Of a stretch of 64,000 nt of DNA, positions 46,701 through 53,264 are shown one piece after another. The translations under genes and the position numbers were made by a program. This stretch comes from Pedobacter frigiditerrae (GTDB lineage: Bacteria; Bacteroidota; Bacteroidia; Sphingobacteriales; Sphingobacteriaceae). Numbering within the stretch: the first letter of the stretch is position 1; every line of letters starts with the position of its first letter. The stretch covers positions 186,001 through 250,000 of the forward strand of contig NZ_SJSK01000005.1 in the NCBI RefSeq assembly GCF_004331645.1. The letters run 5' to 3'. The notes beneath the pieces were generated by a model. It was given only the letters and a program-made list of their open reading frames with translations. It did not search any database and had not been told where the DNA came from.

Positions 46701-47001
46701 TATCAAATGGCAACAAGCAGAATTTCCGACTGCCGTAGTCATAAATAATGATTATGAGGCAAAAGCTGATCTGCTCAGGTTTCCCGGCAATAAGTGCTTT
46801 ATATACTTGCTAAGAACGCTTGGATGCGAGGTAAGCGGTTATTTTTATAACAAAGATATTGGTGAAATTTACGAAATTACCCGTAGTATTACTGCCCGAA
46901 TCGCATTAATTTTTGGATATACAAACGTGGACGACGATGCTGAGAGAAAATTTGATTATAACCTTGATCTTTCAAAGATTGAAGAACTCATAGCTGAATG
47001 A
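43750..47001 (+). CDS. STAND NTPase with TPR-like repeats
   Basis: A 1083-aa signal-transduction NTPase. Residues 14-40 form a glycine-turn beta coil (SGSIFNIGGNFVNQG). The P-loop is GNPGVGKT at 99-106 and the Walker B is TFLIDECE at 171-178, followed by the winged-helix part (about 270-360). About residues 400-780 are TPR-like helical pairs (YKQAADVCKKAYDLFAKQK, EEAKKYGALAVRQCQKYKLF, DEALKIYQEALFHAVEMN). The C-terminal 200 aa are an unrecognised alpha/beta domain. By analogy with Avs and other STAND systems the repeats would sense a phage product and the NTPase would oligomerise to switch on an effector. ATG 43768 is an alternative start. Confidence 0.82.
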   Translation: MPTQKIMKIDKQETSGSIFNIGGNFVNQGILNAENVYLNNDGTVQELVRPNQETLRIQFGINYVDDLANEQSGKRLIEREDLNQVCQILTENKEIGIVGNPGVGKTCMLFHLSCKMKDVIYINLKNKSLQTVLLHIINKYNIIAGVQLIDKIDIENGLELFQGLLVDSKITFLIDECENSSEIIKRLLPLKKHQNIFVYASQLRTDFDAESIEVVPIGNFNESEAKRFLQEYDISLDVLDINELLEASQGNALYLYYYSQYSISPFPKGVDQYHRAIWKQLDVSQKECVIVSSLAHFPVTTVEVSQLLFSGELQKTIELIDTLRLVNRLTEGKIEVFHPAFRKFVVEQTKTDGLLDVYKSRLGNYFKDARNFRQAIYLLIDLEPETLEDFGFEILPEIYNSGEFEFSNKIAYALLKKPRDPATEGYLKFCIYQNQRFLQLDKDAALMIEDAIQLFARAGNRRLHLVAQMNKAMDLVESGGIAHGRELVDSILEQDDEADPEQTGPLLVSLSKIYIDLHQYKQAADVCKKAYDLFAKQKNLYGMVSSMANLASSLNHFDGYRDLSRKYAHKLLDLGLTDYYFGLELIALNALTSIYRQMNKYEEAKKYGALAVRQCQKYKLFKKAILNLINYGNIFRDTGETDEALKIYQEALFHAVEMNIHKEQCRIHWIMSEIFVEKNDLEEGLRLIDLSIGSAKLVNYSYGIAHGLKERGSILEARGEFKTAAINYEEAFNIFVQIGGMIKESNRCLTLAILLYMKTGEKNRLERLVKISVASFGGENFIDLMGIADYEENIVDIHDYFSQLNVKYIENPAPNNQVPEYLDYLRYCKDNLESSKLPFKKIVLALCANHCNNPNRLSLLSILIEQSGKLLEAGELQDLISEIQNSIKSLKIRKTVGEIVFLSIDPKGFNLEINVHQEDPMGIKLCLAFLIFRTAIPEIFSIEGLDIKQKYFKIYFHEYDLLNEVMSAKGGLSLDFNDDLQSHVIKWQQAEFPTAVVINNDYEAKADLLRFPGNKCFIYLLRTLGCEVSGYFYNKDIGEIYEITRSITARIALIFGYTNVDDDAERKFDYNLDLSKIEELIAE

Positions 47002-47405
47002 TAGAAGACCTGCAAAAAATTTTTGATTTGGCAATCCGTGCCTATTTACCGCCTTTGGATGAAACGAACTCGGTACCAGTTCTCGGCATTGCTTTCGCAA
47101 ATGCAAATTATCCCAAGCAAATTGAAAAAATATTGGCCTCAATTTCCGAAAAATTCAACCTCAGTATCTCCCCAGCTGGTAAACTACTAAATTTAAAGGT
47201 GAGTAAAGCTTCAAACGGCGAGAACCTTTTTGATGCCTTGCTGAACTATGAAGAACGCGAATATGAATGGCTTAAAAATCATATTAAAAAAAGTATTTCA
47301 GGGGCATTTGTTGTCGGCGCAATACATAATGGAAAATTTATGATTGTGTCGGATAATCCATTGTCATTTAATCCCTACCAGGTAGAATCGTTTAATGTTG
47401 GATGA
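46998..47405 (+). CDS. STAND operon protein 4, 135 aa, unknown
   Basis: Overlaps the STAND stop by four bases (ATGA), so it is translationally coupled. A small alpha/beta protein (VPVLGIAFANANYPKQIEKILASI, KKSISGAFVVGAIHNGKF). No family recognised. Given the coupling it should bind or regulate the STAND protein, or be its effector or inhibitor. A degenerate copy of its 3' end lies at 52153-52225. Confidence 0.6.
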   Translation: MIEDLQKIFDLAIRAYLPPLDETNSVPVLGIAFANANYPKQIEKILASISEKFNLSISPAGKLLNLKVSKASNGENLFDALLNYEEREYEWLKNHIKKSISGAFVVGAIHNGKFMIVSDNPLSFNPYQVESFNVG

Positions 47406-47477
47406 ATCGCAGGCGGTTGACCCCATCTGGCCGGAAATTAAATTTGAATTAAATCATTAATTATCTTGCTGTTATGA
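47396..47477 (+). repeat. Diverged direct repeat, copy 1 (contains promoter)
   Basis: About 80 bases from the last codons of the 135-aa gene to the ATG of the 54-aa gene are repeated, with roughly three quarters of bases matching by eye, at 50381-50464. Shared blocks include CGCAGGCGGTTGACC and ATTATCTTGCTGTTATGAA (copy 2: CGCAGGCAGTTGACC, ACTATCTTGCTACTATGAA). Confidence 0.7.
47417..47446 (+). promoter_or_regulatory. Consensus Bacteroidota promoter for the 54-aa gene
   Basis: TTG at 47417-47419, a spacer of exactly 19 bases, then TAAATTTG at 47439-47446, which matches TTG-N19-TAnnTTTG completely. The ATG follows 27 bases later at 47474. This separates the small gene and perhaps the nuclease gene from the STAND operon. 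Confidence 0.7.
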
Positions 47478-47638
47478 ATTTGATGATACGGGGTCAAATA
47501 AATTGGTTTTCCCAGGCAGAGCTCGCAAGCAGGAAAAAACTTTATGAAACGTATAAGATAATGGCTAACCAGTATTATAGTGATCTGGCTGAGCAGGATA
47601 AAAAAGCTTATGATTATAACAGAAAAAAAGTCAATTGA
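47474..47638 (+). CDS. Small 54-aa protein
   Basis: Begins MNLMIRGQINWFSQAELASR and continues with a charged helix (KKLYETYKIMANQYYSDLA) ending KKVN. Its composition is protein-like, it has a full consensus promoter and a natural stop. It lies 92 bases before the PD-(D/E)XK gene. No family recognised; could be an antitoxin-like or regulatory small protein. Confidence 0.5.
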   Translation: MNLMIRGQINWFSQAELASRKKLYETYKIMANQYYSDLAEQDKKAYDYNRKKVN

Positions 47639-47730
47639 ATTGAAATACTGGTATGCAAATGGCCACGATCCAAAGAAAAAAAATCATTTAGGCATTAACG
47701 ATTAAACACCAAACCTGGCTATTTTATTCT

Positions 47731-49506
47731 ATGGCAAATTTCCACAGACAATTACTCGCTAAATATTCTATAGTATATGGTGAAAAGCTAGAGGACAATA
47801 TTCCACTATTAACATCGATTGCTAAACCCATGTGGGCAAAGATAATTGCCCGACTAAATCATCTTGCCAGAACCAGACATTATTATCCACCAAGAGAGCT
47901 CTTCGCAGAATGGTTTAACCGGGATAATGTTGAGTTGGCGAACGAAATATGGGATCGATTCGTATTCGGCTACAAGGAATTGGGAGCCAGCATTCCTCAT
48001 ATCAAGATTATAAATATCTGGAGCAACCTGACCTTGTTAGACCTTGTACTATCCAGTAATTACGAGCAACCCGAAGATTCAAATAAACCAGAATTAGAGG
48101 GGAATATTTTAAAGTTATACCTCGCAATTAATGAGGAGGCGGCAGATCGAACAGACAAGATCTTCGCTCAAATACCAGCTAAAGATTTCCCTAACATCAT
48201 TGACCGGTTTGCAAGGATCGGCGTTACCTTGGTTTATCCATATCATGACCTGAATCATTTCGAGCCTATTGAAATGTTTTTTGTCAATTTTATAAAGTCG
48301 ATATATTGCTTAAAGTGGCTTGAAGCTACTAACCCTGAACTTTTAAAAAAATTTCTTGCACCTTATGGAGTAGATGATTGGAAAGATTATTTGAAAGCAG
48401 TATTGCCTGTTGCTCACCTTGCAGCTGTCCCCAACAATGACACGGGTTTAAATTATCTGGAAATAACCAACAGCGAGAATAAGGAGAAAGCAAAAGTAAT
48501 TTTAGATCATTTATCCCTGAAGCAGGAGGCTGAATACATCCAAAAAAATGACTTTCTCTTATCAAGAGCTAACCCATTGTATCGGGTCGGAGAAGAAAGT
48601 TACCTCATACTTGATTCGCTTCTGACGGTCAATCGAATTTATAATTCTATGTTTTTCGAACTTCTTCGTATAACTGAAAAAGAAAAGGAATTAAAATTAG
48701 CTAAAGGTAAATTCTTCTCAATATATACTTTCGAATTCATAGAGCAATATCTATCATATGCAATACTTGATGAGATATATTCAAAAACACGCTATTTAAA
48801 GTTCTCAGGACAGAAAATTGCCATAGAATTCGGGATTGATACTGAGCCTGATTATTATGCTCGTAATGGGAACAAGGTTTTTCTTTATGAAATTAAGGGC
48901 AGTTTTGTAACAGGCCCAACAAAACAGTCTCTCAATTTTCAGGAGATTGAACATGAGTTAAGAGAAAAATTTCTCTTTGACACATCGGACAATGGAAATA
49001 AAGCTGTCAAGCAACTGGCAGAGCGAATGAAAATTTTGTTCGAAAAATCTGCCAAATCTGCTTACGATCCGAATTACAAGCCAAAAAATATCAGGATTTT
49101 CCCAATATTAATCGTTTCTGAGCTAATGATGACAACGCCGGGAATGAACCATATTTTAAATGAATGGTTACTGGTGGAGATAGAATGTGATGATACTTTG
49201 AAATCATCGAAAAATAGAATCCATCAATTGACAATTATTGATATAGACACCTTAATCAGATTTTCCAAAGAATTTAGGGATGATCCATCACTTTTCGAAG
49301 GCATGCTCCTGGAGTATGAAAGGGTATCAAATCCAGCGAGAGTTGATTCTATAAAGAAAAAAACAGGGGTGACCGAGCAAGAGCTTGAGGCCAGGATTTG
49401 GTCAACACTAAACTCATTCGGGTCTTATCTTCGAGGGATATTGAAACCTAGAATTCCTGAGATTTTTTATGAGTTTGCAGGCGATCTCTTTAAAAAACCC
49501 GAATAG
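47731..49506 (+). CDS. Large protein with PD-(D/E)XK nuclease motif
   Basis: A 591-aa soluble protein. The first 330 residues are helical and unrecognised. A nuclease core follows: Asp374 in DTEPDYYARNG and Glu387-Ile-Lys389 in VFLYEIKGSFV, i.e. D-X12-EIK in two adjacent strands, typical of restriction-endonuclease-like folds. The C-terminal part has ILIVSELMMTTPGMNHILNEW and a helical end. Predicted DNA- or RNA-cleaving effector of unknown trigger. It is a single gene or paired with the 54-aa gene upstream. Confidence 0.65.
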   Translation: MANFHRQLLAKYSIVYGEKLEDNIPLLTSIAKPMWAKIIARLNHLARTRHYYPPRELFAEWFNRDNVELANEIWDRFVFGYKELGASIPHIKIINIWSNLTLLDLVLSSNYEQPEDSNKPELEGNILKLYLAINEEAADRTDKIFAQIPAKDFPNIIDRFARIGVTLVYPYHDLNHFEPIEMFFVNFIKSIYCLKWLEATNPELLKKFLAPYGVDDWKDYLKAVLPVAHLAAVPNNDTGLNYLEITNSENKEKAKVILDHLSLKQEAEYIQKNDFLLSRANPLYRVGEESYLILDSLLTVNRIYNSMFFELLRITEKEKELKLAKGKFFSIYTFEFIEQYLSYAILDEIYSKTRYLKFSGQKIAIEFGIDTEPDYYARNGNKVFLYEIKGSFVTGPTKQSLNFQEIEHELREKFLFDTSDNGNKAVKQLAERMKILFEKSAKSAYDPNYKPKNIRIFPILIVSELMMTTPGMNHILNEWLLVEIECDDTLKSSKNRIHQLTIIDIDTLIRFSKEFRDDPSLFEGMLLEYERVSNPARVDSIKKKTGVTEQELEARIWSTLNSFGSYLRGILKPRIPEIFYEFAGDLFKKPE

Positions 49507-49608
49507 GAAAAAACAAACTTTTAAATCTAAATAGTTACCTCTTTGTATTAAAGCCATTTCTGAAATGGAATTTTCGCTTCCAAAGTCGGTTAGAAATTTA
49601 TTTACGCT

Positions 49609-50250
49609 ATGATACCATTAGATAATATGACATTAACATCCACCTTTAATAAGTGCTTTGAAGAATGTCTGGATAATGACAGGCAGCAGAAAAGAGCTGA
49701 CATGGAAAAAAAATTTACTGATAAAATACCAAACGACCATAATTTGAGCGATCTCGAGAAGATTATAAAAATGGCGTATGTCTTTAAAAAAGATAAAGGT
49801 TATGCAAGAGAAATGTTTTTTAATATATGTATGAATGAGGATTATCTCTCTAGGGAGCTTCTGACTAAACTATACGTCTCGGTCCATACGATGGCAAATC
49901 CTTTTCGATTCTTTACCAGCGATGGAATGGCAGAGGTTTTCTCAAAAATAAACATGCCATTTACTTGTTTTGAAAGTTTGGATAAATTAGACAAGTTACC
50001 GGATCGCCTGGAGATATTTCGTGGTTTACGTGAAGACACGATAGATTTAGACAACTGTGGTTTTTGTTGGAGCTTGAATGAGGCTACCGCAACTAGGTTT
50101 GCGACTGCTGAACATACCATTGCAGGATACGTGGTTTCTGGGTGGGTAACAAAATCAGACATCTATGGGTATGTAACCTCTAGAGATGAGGATGAAATTA
50201 TTATCACAGCAAAATTGGTTAAGGACAAAATTGTAAAACCCGTTTTATAA
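49609..50250 (+). CDS. ADP-ribosyltransferase-like protein
   Basis: A 213-aa soluble protein. Its C-terminal half carries the order expected of R-S-E ADP-ribosyltransferases: Arg138 in LEIFRGLRE, Ser155 in GFCWSLNEATATRFA, and Glu194/Glu196 in SRDEDEIIIT (ExE). The helix after the Ser and the short strand before ExE also fit. The N-terminal 110 residues are helical. A toxin-like effector that would modify a host or phage molecule is inferred. No obvious macrodomain antitoxin gene is adjacent. Confidence 0.6.
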   Translation: MIPLDNMTLTSTFNKCFEECLDNDRQQKRADMEKKFTDKIPNDHNLSDLEKIIKMAYVFKKDKGYAREMFFNICMNEDYLSRELLTKLYVSVHTMANPFRFFTSDGMAEVFSKINMPFTCFESLDKLDKLPDRLEIFRGLREDTIDLDNCGFCWSLNEATATRFATAEHTIAGYVVSGWVTKSDIYGYVTSRDEDEIIITAKLVKDKIVKPVL

Positions 50251-50380
50251 ATCATTTAAATAAAGAAACAATAGCATTACTCTGTAATTTACTTAATAAT
50301 TTTTAAGACAAACACTAATTATAATTTGCATGGTGGGACTATTCCTACCTTTTAACTGCTGGTTCCCTACTTTTAGTTAT

Positions 50381-50464
50381 AAGAATGGATAAACCGCAGG
50401 CAGTTGACCCATCTCGTCCTAACTAAAATTTGTACTAAATCATTAACTATCTTGCTACTATGAA
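50381..50464 (+). repeat. Diverged direct repeat, copy 2 (vestigial promoter)
   Basis: Copy of 47396-47477. TTG at 50404-50406 is followed by AAAATTTG one base closer than in copy 1 and with a lost TA, so the promoter is weaker. The ATG at 50460 opens only MKHKIF before a stop. It lies between the convergent ART-like and caspase-like genes. Confidence 0.65.
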
Positions 50465-50494
50465 GCATAAAATCTTTTGAAATCTACAATAATA

Positions 50495-51979
50495 TTATTT
50501 TAATATGCGAATGATATCAGGAACAGTAATGCGGTCGTTGTCCAGTATGTTTACATTAACACTTAGCCTTAATTTTTTCAATGGTATCATCAGCAACTTA
50601 CTAATAAGCCTTTTTAAATCTGTGAAATAAATTGCTCTTATATTCCATTCAGACTCTTCATCCTCATTTCCATTTTCCATAAGTTCCTTTCCCTTGTATT
50701 TTATGGAGACAAGTTTGGGACGCACTATCAGTTTTCTGTGGATGCTCATAAATTCAAAATCCTCAATTCGTACCTCAATCGGAACGGACTTATCTCCGGC
50801 CTTATAAAAAACATAGTTTTTAAAGGGCATAACATGTTCAGCGATCATATTAAATGATAAAGGGTATAGCCCATCTTCTTCCAAAGAATAGATTTCGTCA
50901 AGGAAATCATTTTTAAATTTTTCCTGCCTAAATCTTCCCTGTTTGTTAAAATACATTTCAAACAAAATGCCATTTAGCACATGGTTTTCTTCGTTAGTCG
51001 CCATACCGGGAAGCGAAAAAGACAAACTGTTCATAAATTTCTTTGCATCTCCCTCTCCTCCATGAGCTGATTGCAGAATATTTCTTCCTATTAAAAACAG
51101 ATCGCTGATATTGTCGTTACCCACTGCATTCATAGATTTAAATGATTTCAAGGCTGGGCGTTGTGAGTAGTAATCATGCGTTCTCATCTGTAAGATTATT
51201 TCCTGGAGATTACTTCCGTCAGAAATAAAGTCCTGGTCAGCAATGGCATAATCTTCATATGGCAGATTAACGCTATGGTTTAATGCTCTGCTATTGAAAT
51301 AGAAGTCGCCAATCAATGAGGTATGCTCCCAACTGGTCTGGCTACCATTCGTGCCAGCATATACTGATGTTCTTACCCTTTTGAAGAAATCTTCTATCGG
51401 TATCTCCTCATCATCAATGTGGTTTAGAAATGCCTTGGCATAAATACTATTGCCCCCCTTTTCTCCATCATCTGCTGTCTGACCTGGCGATGTTGAGTAA
51501 GCTATTAATGTCCCTTTAGGAGCAAAGACAGGAGCTAAATCGTGATTGTTGACGCTGCGAACGGCAAGATTCCACGGATTATCTCTACACGCATCGAGAA
51601 TGACGATATTAACTGAATTTTCAGACATTGTTGAAGTATCCATATAGTCTAAAATCATCGATAAATTACAAGAAGAATATTCAGCTGCAGTTTCGTCCTC
51701 AAATCGTGTATCGATTGCAGTCAAAAAGTTCTTTCCCTTGATTTGTAGTCCATGACCTGCAAAATAAAAAAGGCCAACTGCAAATTTTTTTCGCTTTGCT
51801 GAAAACAACTGTATAGCTCTTTGAAACTCCAGTATATCACAGTCAGTATGTTTATCAACGGTAAAGCCCAAATTAACGAGTTTTTCTGATACATCAATTG
51901 CATCCTTCGCCGCATTGGGCAATACATGCTTTTCCAATTTATAATTGGTATTTCCAATTACTAAAGCAATAGCATTCAT
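50495..51979 (-). CDS. Caspase-like peptidase (C14 family)
   Basis: A 494-aa protein with an N-terminal caspase-fold peptidase: IALVIGNTNYK start, His76 in FYFAGHGLQ and Cys131 in VILDACRDNPW, the catalytic dyad, then APKGTLIAYSTSPGQTADDG (active-site loop). Such peptidases cleave after Arg/Lys or Asp. The region from about 250 on is unrecognised and may be the sensor or an inhibitory part (ENHVLNGILFEMYFNKQGRFRQEKF). It is monocistronic on the minus strand inside the island, so it may act as a self-contained sensor-effector. Confidence 0.85.
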   Translation of the reverse strand: MNAIALVIGNTNYKLEKHVLPNAAKDAIDVSEKLVNLGFTVDKHTDCDILEFQRAIQLFSAKRKKFAVGLFYFAGHGLQIKGKNFLTAIDTRFEDETAAEYSSCNLSMILDYMDTSTMSENSVNIVILDACRDNPWNLAVRSVNNHDLAPVFAPKGTLIAYSTSPGQTADDGEKGGNSIYAKAFLNHIDDEEIPIEDFFKRVRTSVYAGTNGSQTSWEHTSLIGDFYFNSRALNHSVNLPYEDYAIADQDFISDGSNLQEIILQMRTHDYYSQRPALKSFKSMNAVGNDNISDLFLIGRNILQSAHGGEGDAKKFMNSLSFSLPGMATNEENHVLNGILFEMYFNKQGRFRQEKFKNDFLDEIYSLEEDGLYPLSFNMIAEHVMPFKNYVFYKAGDKSVPIEVRIEDFEFMSIHRKLIVRPKLVSIKYKGKELMENGNEDEESEWNIRAIYFTDLKRLISKLLMIPLKKLRLSVNVNILDNDRITVPDIIRILK

Positions 51980-52152
51980 GAGCGATTTTTTATCATGCCC
52001 TAAAAATACTCTATAAATATTTGAAATATTTTGTCTTGGAAGATTTTTATCTTATTTGCTCTGTTTCTTAGAATATTCTGGCATCCTGCCTTTTACCTCA
52101 TACTATGCAAAAGGCCTACATCCATTCCAAGCATGTGGTTAGCTAAGCAAAG

Positions 52153-52225
52153 AATCCATAACGGAAAATTATGGTTGTGTCGAAAAATCCATCTTCATTT
52201 AGTCCATACCAAGTAGAATCGTTCA
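52153..52225 (+). pseudogene. Degenerate copy of the 3' end of the 135-aa gene
   Basis: About 73 bases align with 47321-47394 (shared blocks CATAA, GGAAAATT, GTTGTGTCG/ATTGTGTCG, TACCAAGTAGAATCGTT/TACCAGGTAGAATCGTT) with about 80 percent identity by eye and one missing base that breaks the frame. It shows that a second copy of the STAND operon end once existed here. Confidence 0.7.
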
Positions 52226-52336
52226 CTATATTATATCTGTATATATTACCATTTTCAAATTTTGAATGTTTTCGGGAACTTTCATACCTTAAACACAATC
52301 ATATAAAAGATTAAAAACAAGCAATTAAAAGTCATC

Positions 52337-53056
52337 ATGCCAAATCTTGGAATCGATAAGCGTTCGGAAGTACTCCAGTATGCATTAATAATTGAAAGCT
52401 TCACCTCTATATTTCTAGGGGAGCTGCTAGGAATCAAGGATGTAAAAAATAGTCGTGTACTTGGAAATAAGAGCAGCCCTATAAGTTTTAATCAAAAAAT
52501 AACCCTGTTAATCGAGATAGAGGCCTTGGAATCCGTTGAGAAAACAAAGTTTGTGACATTCATGGAAGTTAGGAACCAGTTTATGCATAACCTGGAAGCA
52601 AGTAGCTATGAAACCTGCTTTTCCTATTTGGAGGGCAAAGATAAATATCTTGTAAAGGCTTATCCACAGAAAGAGGGAATATCAAAAGAGGAACAATTGG
52701 AATTGGCATTCAAGGCATTATCCGAGGACGTGGTTAAGTCCACTATAGGGCTATTAGATAAGGTGAAAGAGAAAATTGCTGACAATGTAGAGCGCGATGT
52801 CCATAAAGAATTCATGGGATATGCCACCGATGCCATCAGAGAAATTGAAAACGCATTTAATTCTATTTATGAGAAAGCGGCAAAAAATCAAAAACAAACA
52901 ATAAAAATAGCTGAGCTCAAAGAAATTGGAACCACGATCCGCAAAATATTCTATAAGATAGTTACCAGAAAGATGATTAAGATAGATCCCAACGCGGAAG
53001 TTGATGTAGCTAGGGGCGAAGCATCAAAAAAACATAGAGATAGTTCTGCTGGATAG
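52337..53056 (+). CDS. HEPN-domain protein
   Basis: A 239-aa helical protein with Arg79-N-Q-F-M-His84 in FMEVRNQFMHNLE, an exact RX4H motif of the HEPN ribonuclease superfamily, flanked by helices as expected. The C-terminal part is coiled (EIENAFNSIYEKAAKNQKQTIKI). HEPN proteins act as RNases or nucleotidyl-transfer targets in toxin-antitoxin and abortive systems. No MNT-type nucleotidyltransferase partner gene is adjacent. A single gene facing the ATPase gene. Confidence 0.65.
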   Translation: MPNLGIDKRSEVLQYALIIESFTSIFLGELLGIKDVKNSRVLGNKSSPISFNQKITLLIEIEALESVEKTKFVTFMEVRNQFMHNLEASSYETCFSYLEGKDKYLVKAYPQKEGISKEEQLELAFKALSEDVVKSTIGLLDKVKEKIADNVERDVHKEFMGYATDAIREIENAFNSIYEKAAKNQKQTIKIAELKEIGTTIRKIFYKIVTRKMIKIDPNAEVDVARGEASKKHRDSSAG

Positions 53057-53092
53057 TGCAAGCATTACAATCAAAGGCTTTTCCTGTTTAAT

Positions 53093-53218
53093 TTAATTCT
53101 TTTTGTCCCTGTAAGTCACCCTCCTCAATCTATCCATTTCGAACTGCAGCAATTCTTTTGTGGGACTAGGTAATTGGCTGTTTAGTGCATCTGGAATTAT
53201 GGTAATATTGGTTCGGGA
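53093..53218 (-). pseudogene. C-terminal fragment of a lost gene
   Basis: A minus-strand frame without a start codon reads NITIIPDALNSQLPSPTK, then ELLQFEMDRLRRVTYRDKKN and a TAA at 53093; an in-frame TGA closes it upstream near 53215. The composition is protein-like. Family unknown. It lies 47 bases after the ATPase gene on the same strand, so a deletion or decay of a downstream gene is likely. Confidence 0.35.
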
Positions 53219-53264
53219 TCAATATTTCGGTATATCATATTGATATAAAGGTTTTTATAAAAAA

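Noticed and set aside
52031..52216. 61-codon plus-strand frame before the HEPN gene
   Set aside because: Its 3' part is the out-of-frame ghost of the 135-aa gene; the rest is hydrophobic translation of AT-rich spacer.
47396..52225. Repeats considered as a CRISPR array or attL/attR pair
   Set aside because: Only two diverged copies of each, not regularly spaced, and they overlap gene ends and a promoter; no integrase nearby.
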